Origin: Deroplatys truncata
Lineage: Eukaryota; Arthropoda; Insecta; Mantodea; Mantidae
Assembly: GCA_030765065.1 (NCBI GenBank)
Contig: CM060986.1
Location: 74,517,573 to 74,581,572, forward strand
Reading direction: 5' to 3'
Length of the DNA: 64,000 nt
Within the stretch, counting starts at the first letter, position 1, and every line of letters begins with the position of its first letter. Below are positions 56,305-64,000 of the stretch, in pieces. Made by a program: the position numbers and the translations under genes. The notes below the pieces were generated by a model that did no database searches, was not told the DNA's origin, and saw only the letters and a program-made list of their open reading frames with translations.

Positions 56305-56451
56305 TTTTACTTTCTCTACTACGTATAGTAAGTAGGGGAAGTATTGCATTCCATCCAAAAATTCGATACCGAGATTTCACCGGAAATACATGTTTTGAGA
56401 CCTCCTGAATACAAAAAAAGCATTTTTGGAAACATGTCCGTGTGTGTGTGT

Positions 56452-56506
<55 letters not shown>

Positions 56507-57213
56507 TGTGTGTCTGTGAACAGCATAACTCAAAAACGAACAGTCGGATAAACACCAAACTTGGTATTTAGGTTCAGTATCTTCCAGAGATGCGACACGA
56601 AGGTTTTCAAGAAAATCCCCCCACCCCAGACTACCCTTTACATGGAACATTTTTCGAAAATTTTAATTTTCTCAAAAATGGCTCTAACGATTTTGATGAA
56701 AATATCATATGTTTAAGATAATGTCATGAGAAATGAAATGTATATCTCGAATTTTCTGGGAATGTCTCCAAAAGTATTCTTCATTGTGAACGACTTTTGC
56801 ATAACTGGTAAACCATAAGAGATAGACAAAATTTTACTACACAAAAAATGTAGATCGCGTTAAAATGCACAAGTTATGTCATATACATTTCTTTTGTTGA
56901 GTGAACCGTTTTCGAGATATTGCTTGTTATTTCCTTAAATTTTCCAATACTTATACTTTTTCTCAAATTCGTTATTCATTTTTTTATGTCTTGGACATGC
57001 AAAGAGAATGGAATGCGCCACATAGCAACCAGCGTTAAAATATTTGACTATCGCTTAAAAGCTACCATATTCCCCTTGCATCTACAAGAAAATTACCAAT
57101 AAGATTGACATCTCGATATCTCGATTAACATGAAGCATATGGAGAATAGGCGTTTGTAAACATAGATTGTACAAGAGTAGAGAAAGTCATGTGAGTGTAA
57201 CACATCAGACTTT
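56305..57213 (+). mobile_element. Family A, full-length copy, inverted in the cluster
   Basis: It is complete from TTTTACTTTCTCTACTACG to GTGTAACACATCAGACTTTT. It has the longest pure (TG)n of the cluster, at about 56438-56516. Its body is close to that of the copy at 2780-3659. Confidence 0.85.
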
Positions 57214-57690
57214 TTGTGTAGTAAACGTTTGTCTATCTCTTATGGTTTACCAGTTATGCAAAAGTCGTTCACAATGAAGAATACTTTTGGAGACATTCCC
57301 AGAAAATTCAAGATATACATTTGATTTGTCATGAAAATATCTTAAACATATGATATTTTAATCAAAATCGTTTGAGCCATTTTTGAGAACATTAAAATTT
57401 TCGAAAAATGTTCCACGCAAAGGGTAATCTGGGGTGGGGGGATTTTCTTGAAAACCTTCGTGTCACATCTCTGGAAGATACTGAACCTAAATACCAAGTT
57501 TGGTGTTTATCCGACTGAGTTATGCTGTTCACAGACACACACACACAGACACACACACACGGACATGTTTCCAAAATGCTTTTTTGGATTCAGGGGATCT
57601 CAATACATATTTCGGGTGAAATCTCGGGATCGAATTTTTGGGTGGAATACAATACTTCCACTACTTACTATATGTAGTAGAGAAAGTAAT
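57214..57690 (-). repeat. Family A partial copy
   Basis: From GTGTAGTAAACGTTTGTC to GTAGTAGAGAAAGTAAT. It covers the start-side half, with a short CA tract at 57535-57560. Confidence 0.85.
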
Positions 57691-57909
57691 AACAAGAAAT
57701 TTCATTTATATAACCAATTAGTTAGAACAAAACTGGGAATATTTCATAGCAGAATGCTTAAAACAAATACTTGGGCATAAAAATATGCTGGTGTAAAAAC
57801 TGTAAAATTAAAGTCTGGAAACTAAAAGGTTGTTTGAGAGTGTTTGAAAAATAAACCAATATTAACAATTATGAAGTAAAACATTTTTACAGAAAGGAAC
57901 AAGAATACA

Positions 57910-58703
57910 CAGATCTAACGTGTTATAATCAGCTGACTTTTCTATCCATAATCGATTTCCACAGCTGTTTTACAAAGTATTCATAAAAGAGTTATTTTTC
58001 AGTCTACTTCCTGTTAAATATGATAAATGTGGTCTAAAACGTTAGCATAGGCTAGAACGACCTCAAATGTTTTGAAAAACATCGCTGTATGCTGGCTTTG
58101 ATCAACGTGTGCTAAGTACAACGTTGGGCGCTTTATATATTTCATACACTTTGCATGACCTCGCAAGAAACACTTATTTAGCACTTTGCCAAATGCAAAC
58201 TAAACAACAATGACTATTCGGAAAAGATTTATTGGGAATAAATACTATATTTTCAATAGATCTGCAATGCTCCTAGTAATTTTTGTCTAGTTTTTACAGT
58301 TTCGCAGTTATACAAAATTACACAAGATTCAATCAAAATGAAAAGCAGTTATAGGCTATTCTGAGAAATTTAAGATAGACATACATTTTATTCTTCAGGA
58401 TATCTCAAAAATGTATTTAATCGTTAATAAAACTAACGAGAATGTTTCCATTTAAAGCGTACTTTGAGGAGGAGGGGAATTTTGTGAAAACCTTCATGTT
58501 GTATCCTTAAAAGATGCTGGATTAAATATTATGTAGTTGGAATTTATACGACTTTTTTGTTTTGTTTTTGACTTATAAGTTATGCTTTTCACACTTTTTT
58601 TCTGTGAACATATGTATTTCTGGTGAAGTTTCGATAGCGAATTTTTCGGTGGGATCCATAATTCTTTTACCTACTATTAGTAAGTGGTAGAGAAAGTAAA
58701 GTT
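57910..58703 (-). repeat. Family A relic, old
   Basis: Recognisable by TGACTTTTCTATCC, TATACAAAATTACACAAG, TTTAAGATAGACATACAT, TTCCATTTAAAGCGTAC and the end TAGTAAGTGGTAGAGAAAGT. The microsatellite is gone. Confidence 0.7.
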
Positions 58704-58887
58704 ACCTAAAAACTGGTTTATTACGATTTTTTGGAAAATATTATGATTTTAACTATAAAATATTATGTTATAATAATGTAAAACCACGATATATGCATAC
58801 TATTGTAATACCACACAATGCAAATAAAACTACACAAAATATATCACTGTACATAGTCCAGAACTGTAGAAACTTTCTCAAAATTAG

Positions 58888-58890
58888 ATA

Positions 58891-58950
<60 letters not shown>
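58888..58950. repeat. (TAA)n microsatellite
   Basis: A TAA run of about 60 bp. Confidence 0.95.
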
Positions 58951-58951
<1 letters not shown>

Positions 58952-59400
58952 TTCTCCATAGAAAACCTGTCAGCAGAAGGTGAATAGGTTTTCCAAGCTA
59001 CAAAGCAACGAACGCTTTTAGCGTTTTATTTGCCATCTGTTGGCTCACTGAATAACTAACACTGATGTTAGCAACGGTATCGCCTGACAGGTTGGTAAGA
59101 ATTTTGCTAAGTGTATTATTCAAAGGTTCAATTTAAGCACTAGTGTTGATTAAACTTTTAACAGGAGATTAACTTAAAATGTTTTCAAAAGTGCAGTTAA
59201 AATGTTACTGATTTTATAGCTATATGCGTTACATACAAGTTCGTTTTCTCATGGTCATATCGGGTTCTTTAACTTAAGAAAAAACTACTCGACTGGAGGT
59301 TTTCTGTAATCGTTGGTATTTTTACTGATTTTCAATAGGATACATGCTGGCGTTCGTTCCCACATTTATACTCCTCTCTACTTTGCGTCAGTGGCGTGCG

Positions 59401-59402
<2 letters not shown>
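58951..59402. other. Unassigned sequence
   Basis: Nothing recognised. Confidence 0.35.

Positions 59403-59463
<61 letters not shown>
59403..59463. repeat. (TA)n microsatellite
   Basis: About 30 TA units, directly beside the 3' side of a SINE-D. Confidence 0.95.
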
Positions 59464-59465
<2 letters not shown>

Positions 59466-59466
<1 letters not shown>

Positions 59467-59766
59467 GGAACCTTTTTTTTTTTTTTTTTAAGTTCCATTT
59501 ATACCCCACATTTAACTACAGTGGTGTTACCGGCGGCTTCCTTTGGTGCACATTGTTAACTCTTATTCGCTTGTCCCTGGATTTCTGGTAGGTAAACTGG
59601 GTTTTATTCATTAGATGACACACACATTCACACTCTCATTCATACTTCCAGACTCTGGGGAGAATAGGGAATAATCTTGGCCAGAGAAAAATTCCAAACC
59701 TCCAGCCGGGAATCGAACCCGGGACAACAGGTAGTGCTCTACCGACTGAGCTAAGAGGCCAGTCTG
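59466..59766 (-). repeat. SINE-D copy
   Basis: The minus-strand head is TTAGCTCAGTCGGTAGAGC (close to a consensus box A) and CCCGGGTTCGATTCCCGG (consensus-like box B). The body contains CTCTCATTCATACTTCCAGA. A T-run at 59472-59490 on the plus strand marks the A-rich tail. Confidence 0.85.
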
Positions 59767-59870
59767 GACACTATTTATGAAATCTGCACAGGAAAAAATA
59801 TAAAAAAAAACATGTTATTATACGTAATACGTATTAGAACGAAAATAAAGCTTACCTCCATCTTCATCTG

Positions 59871-60170
59871 TGGATCAACGGAATCCTCCTCTCTCCTTTT
59901 CGGGCAAATTTTTCTATAACATGGTCATAAAAATGTCGTTGACTGAATTTTGTGCAATAGAGCCTTTTCAACTGATAACAATTAAAGTTGGGAAAGCCTG
60001 TCTTCGCAATGAACGTTCCGTACATAACTCTTAACGCGTTTTAAACAGGCAAACGTACGTTCTTTGTAGATTGCTCATTGGAATTATAGTTATGAGGCAG
60101 CATAATTTATAAATTTCTGGAAATGCTTCTTCTCCTAACTCGGTGTCTTTCAAAAACTTGCAATCTCAGT
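59871..60170 (-). pseudogene. hAT-type transposase C-terminal relic
   Basis: The minus strand, across at least two frame changes, reads EEAFPEIYKLCCLITIIP (about 60100-60155), CLKRVKSYVRN and EDRLSQL (about 60000-60060), then FYDHVIEKFARKGERRIPLI and a TGA near 59870. This follows the hAT C-terminal dimerisation block FPEIYKL...IP....ERSFS.LKRIK.Y.R....RL..L....IE, with the VIEKFA..ERRI tail of ZMYM1/P52rIPK-like relatives. The ERSFS signature itself is broken. There is a GTAAG immediately after the stop region. No upstream catalytic domain was found. Confidence 0.65.
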
Positions 60171-60625
60171 CAATGACCTGCCTGAAAAGCCTGACAACCT
60201 ATAAGCAGCCACTAATTCACTTCGCAAATTTTCGAAATGAAACAAAATTTTATAGGCTGATTTAAGAGATGTAAAAAAAAAAAAAAAAAAATACCAGTTG
60301 TGTATTTGATGTTTCGAAGAACGGAGGTATTCTCACACACCCCCATGCGTTAGTCTCGCAGATAGGGATATTATTTGTGTAATCTGTGAGATTAACGGAT
60401 ATTATTCGCGTTTGCGTACGTATTATTGTAACAAAACGAGGTCATTGCGTTAATGTATAATTTTAGCTGGAGATGGATATAGTTTCTATTTCGTACATAT
60501 ATGATTTTGAAATGAGATGGGTATCATTTGTATCACCTTCAGTATGTGAATCCTACACAAATTGTAATATTTACGAACTATTCCCTCTATTATCAACAAT
60601 CATACAATTTTCATTCTTATTGGTC
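60171..60625. other. Unassigned sequence
   Basis: A short A-run lies at 60274-60290. Nothing else recognised. Confidence 0.35.
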
Positions 60626-60627
60626 AT

Positions 60628-60641
60628 TTATTATTATTATG

Positions 60642-60727
<86 letters not shown>
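60628..60727. repeat. (TTA)n microsatellite
   Basis: About 100 bp of TTA units. Tyr- or Ile-rich frames across it are artefacts. Confidence 0.95.
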
Positions 60728-60728
<1 letters not shown>

Positions 60729-61140
60729 ACACTTCCCTCAGTTAAGGGCTGCCATATAGACAAAGTATACGTATACAATTAACAAATTTAAATTAACAAT
60801 AATAATGACGATTTATAGTTAACATATCAAAATAATGAAAATCAACTTAAAATAGAAATACAAATGAATTTATCAGTGAATCTGGTGCATCATGGAGCTC
60901 GGATAAACTGTTCGTTAACTTAGAATACAACTTACCTCATGCACGATAGATTGTTTTATCAAGTGACATCATATGATGACAATGTAGATACACCTGCTTC
61001 TATCATCTCCCTGTGTAATATCTTTTATTATTTATTCATTTTATAATAAATAATATTTATTATAAAATTTAAATTATATAATAATTATTTATAATAAATA
61101 ATAATAAAATAATAGTAAATAGAGAGAATAATTAATTTAT
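60728..61140. other. Unassigned, extremely AT-rich at 61020-61140
   Basis: TTTATTATAAAATTTAAATT-type sequence near 61030-61110 is self-complementary. No element is identified. Confidence 0.4.
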
Positions 61141-61142
61141 TA

Positions 61143-61275
61143 AATTACGGCACGTAAAAGAACCTCAAGCCTGATCAAGAAGCCTCTGAGCAAAATTTCC
61201 GGTCCTTCACACCCAATATAGAATGGGACGCTAAGGGTTATAGTAGTTAAAGAGCGTCCATAAATAAAACTCAGT
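61143..61275 (+). repeat. SINE-C 3' fragment
   Basis: TTACGGCACGTAAAAGAACC, CTGAGCAAAATTTCCGGTCC and CATAAATAAAACTCAGTTT match the last third of the copy at 19109-19407. The head and 5' body are missing. Confidence 0.8.
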
Positions 61276-61361
61276 TTAATTTATGTTTGTTAGATGACAC
61301 AATATTGGCAAAGGCGTAAAATTATAACATAAAATATTTTGAAAACGACTAACGCTTCAAA

Positions 61362-61592
61362 AAAAATCTGATGTGTTACACTCACATGACTTTCTCTACT
61401 CTTGTACAAACTATTTTTACAAACTCTTATTCTCCATATGCTTCATGTTAATCGAGATATCGAGATGTCAACCTTAATGGTAATTTTCTTGTAGATGCAA
61501 GGGGAATATGGTAGTTTTAAGCGATATTCAAATATTTTAACGCTGGTTGCTATGTGGCGCATTCCATTCTCTTTGCATGTACAGGACATAAA
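61362..61592 (-). repeat. Family A, 3'-end unit of second tandem cluster
   Basis: The terminal 230 bp, ending at TACAGGACATAAAAAA and followed directly by another terminus. The breakpoint is close to that of the unit at 54181-54410. Confidence 0.85.
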
Positions 61593-62495
61593 AAAATCTG
61601 ACGTGTTACACTCACATGACTTTCTCTACTCTTGTACAAACTATTTTTACAAACGCTTATTCTCCATATGCTTCATGTTAATGGAGATATCGAGATGTCA
61701 ATCTTATTGATAATTTTCTTGTAGATGCAAGGGGAATATGGTAGGTTTTAAGCGATAGTCAAATATTTTAACGCTGGTTGCTATGTGGCGCATTCCATTC
61801 TCTTTGCATGTCCAGGACATAAAAAAATGAATAACGAATTTGAGAAAAAGTATAAGTATTGGAAAATTTAAGGGAATAACAAGCAATATCTCGCAAACGG
61901 TTCACTCAACAAAAGAAATGTATATGACATAAATTGTGTATTTTAACGCGATCTACATTTTTTGTGTAGTAAAATTTTGTCTATCTCTTATGGTTTACCA
62001 GTTATGAAAAAGTTGTTCATAATGAAGAATACTTTTGGAGACATTCCCAGAAAATTCGAGATATACATTTTAATTATCATGACAATATCTTAAACATATG
62101 ATATTTTAATCAAAATCGTTAGAGCCGTTTTTGAGAAAATTAAAATTTTCGAAAAATGTTCCATGTAAAGGGTAGTCTGGGGTGGGGGGATTTTCTTGAA
62201 AACCTTCGTGTCGCATCTCTGGAAGATACTGAACCTAAATACCAAGTTTGGTGTTTATCCGACTCTTCGTTTTTGAGTTATGCTGTTCACAGACACACAG
62301 ACACACAGACAGACACACAGACACACAGACAGACAGACACACAGACAGACACACACACGGACATGTTTCCAAAAATGCTTTTTTTTTGGATTCAGTGAGT
62401 CTCAAAACATGTATTTCCGGTGAAATCTCGGTATCGAAATTTTGGGTGGAATGCAATACTTCCCCTACTTACTATACGTAGTAGAGAAAGTAAAA
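61593..62495 (-). mobile_element. Family A, full-length copy
   Basis: About 900 bp, complete. The microsatellite at 62291-62360 is built from GACA/CACA units. The start-side terminus GTAGTAGAGAAAGTAAAAAA runs into a duplicate of the last 120 bp. Confidence 0.85.
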
Positions 62496-62617
62496 AATGC
62501 TTTTTTTTGGATTCAGGAGGTCTCAAAACATGTATTTCCGGTGAAATCTCGGTATCGAATTTTTGGGTGGAATGCAATACTTCCCCTACTTACTATACGT
62601 AGTAGAGAAAGTAAAAA
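62496..62617 (-). repeat. Family A terminal duplicate
   Basis: 122 bp from ATGCTTTTTTTTGGATTC to GTAGAGAAAGTAAAAA, repeating the start-side end of the previous copy in direct orientation and stopping just short of the microsatellite. Confidence 0.85.
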
Positions 62618-63082
62618 TGAATAACGAATTTGAGAAAAAGTATAAGTATTGGAAAATTTAAGGGAATAACAAGCAATATCTCGAAAACGGTTCACTCAAC
62701 AAAAGAAATGTATATGACATAAATTGTGTATTTTAACGCGATCTACATTTTTTGTGTAGTAAAAGTTTGTCTATCTCTTATGGTTTACCAGTTATGCAAA
62801 AGTCGTTCACAATGAAGAATACTTTTGGAGACATTCCCAGAAAATTCGAGATATACATTTCATTTCTCATGACAATATCTTAAACATATGATATTTTAAT
62901 CAAAATCGTTAGAGCCATTTTTGAGAAAATTAAAATTTTCGAAAAATCTTCCATGTAAAGGGTAATCTGGGGGTGGGGGGATTTTCTTGAAAACCTTCAT
63001 GTCGCATCTCTGGAAGATACTGAACCTAAATACCAAGTTTGGTGTTTATCCGACTGTTCGTTTCTGAGTTATGCTGTTCACA

Positions 63083-63141
<59 letters not shown>

Positions 63142-63279
63142 ACGGACATGTTTCCAAAAATGCTTTTTTTGGATTCAGGGAGTCTCAAAACATATATTTC
63201 CGGTGAAATCTCGGTATCGAATTTTTGGGTGAAATGCAATACTTCCCCTACTTACTGTACGTAGTAGAGAAAGTAAAAA
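62618..63279 (-). repeat. Family A, copy lacking its 3' third
   Basis: It starts inside the body at GAATAACGAATTTGAGAAAA and runs to the GTAGAGAAAGTAAAAAT end. It has a pure (CA)n at 63084-63138. Confidence 0.85.
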
Positions 63280-63800
63280 TAGTGTGTTTTTTTAATGGGC
63301 TCTCATTTCCTCTTTAGTAAATGTTTGTCTATCTGTTATGTTTTTCTAGTTATTCACGTTTATATAAATCCAAACAAATATATGGGACTTCACAAGCTGT
63401 TTCAAGAAAATTCAAAATATAAATTTTATTTGTAATGTAAATATCTTTAATATGTGGCATTTTAATCAAAATCGTTAGAGCCATTTTTGAGAAAATCAGA
63501 AATTTCTAAATATGTTCCATGTAAAGGGTAGTTTGGAGTGGAGGGATTTTCTTGAAAATCTTCGTGTACTGTCTCTGGAAGTTGCTGAAGTTAAATACCA
63601 AGTTTGGTATTTATAAGACTTTATTTTTGAGTTATGCTGTTCACAAACACACACAGGGACCTTTTTCTAAAAATGTTATTTTTGGATTCAGAGGGCCTCA
63701 AAACACCTATTTCCCGTGAAATATCGATATCGAATTTTTGGATGGAAGGCAATAGGTACCTTCTCTATCTACTAGGTACGTGGTAGAGAGAGTAAAAAGA
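63280..63800 (-). repeat. Family A partial copy, older
   Basis: From TTAGTAAATGTTTGTCTATC through TTCCATGTAAAGGGTAG, CCAAGTTTGGTATTTATAAG and a minimal ACACACACAGG tract to CGTGGTAGAGAGAGTAAAAA. Confidence 0.8.
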
Positions 63801-64000
63801 GACAATACAGGAAGTTCAAAACCTTATTTTTTTGATACTCAACTTGGATTACACTCATTGAAAGTATTAAAACTTCAGTAATTCGAACCACTGTTAAATT
63901 GAGAAATGCTGGTTTACCAACGAAATACTGAAAAGTGTTTACTATGCATTAATTCATCGCAATTTAAACTATATAGACATGCTATAGCTATCATGCACAA
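63801..64000. other. Unassigned sequence to the window edge
   Basis: Nothing recognised. Confidence 0.35.

Noticed and set aside
59690..59766. tRNA gene on the minus strand
   Set aside because: Consensus-like A and B boxes but continuous with a SINE-D body found at two other loci.

Overview
The window is AT-rich, gene-poor nuclear DNA of an arthropod. No intact cellular protein-coding gene, rRNA gene or functional tRNA gene could be supported. An insect is most likely: there are several mariner-like elements of the type whose transposase carries a DUF4817-like N-terminal domain, many tRNA-derived SINEs, non-LTR, LTR, hAT, piggyBac-like and Harbinger-like relics, and long (TAA)n, (TA)n and (TG)n tracts. 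A large hemimetabolous genome such as a cockroach or termite would fit, but that is an inference and the species is not determined.

The dominant component is one dispersed repeat, called Family A here, about 880 bp when full length. About 25 complete, partial or decayed copies lie in both orientations. Read in its inferred sense it starts with T-ACTTTCTCTACT. A microsatellite of variable motif follows about 130 bp in. It ends with the inverted copy of the start (AGTAGAGAAAGT), a short hairpin (ATGTG/CACAT) and a T-run. Subterminal inverted repeats, an internal microsatellite, a 3' hairpin, T-rich flanks and head-to-tail arrays together match non-autonomous Helentron-type elements (the DINE-1/HINE plan). 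I treat this as a hypothesis. It has no coding capacity here. In family A entries the strand is that of this inferred sense.

Layout: 1-3.7 kb, family A copies and a mariner-like element (900-2186). 4.2-4.7 kb, a SINE. 5-10.8 kb, mostly unassigned AT-rich DNA. 10.8-12.1 kb, a GGT/AGT-rich higher-order satellite. 14.1 kb, a transposase scrap. 15.5-20.8 kb, family A copies and seven SINEs, some nested. 21.4-22.1 kb, a mariner relic. 23.5-24.8 kb, a mariner-like element with an LTR inside it. 26.8 and 34.2 kb, two sibling solo LTRs with ATAT duplications. 28.0 and 31.8 kb, two relics of one unidentified ORF. 30.1-33.2 kb, family A fragments around an LTR-like promoter region. 38.0 kb, a Harbinger-type MITE. 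41.4-43.4 kb, family A with a nested SINE. 43.8 kb, a LINE C-terminus. 44.2-46.4 kb, a piggyBac-like TTAA element. 46.9-48.6 kb, a mariner-like element holding a 117-bp minisatellite. 52.0-52.5 kb, a solo LTR with a TTAT duplication. 54.2-58.7 and 61.4-63.8 kb, family A clusters. 59.9 kb, a hAT transposase C-terminal relic.

Nothing here works as an operon or pathway. What can be read is a history of nested insertions, several dated relative to each other by target-site duplications. All calls come from reading the sequence by eye; no search or alignment program was run.
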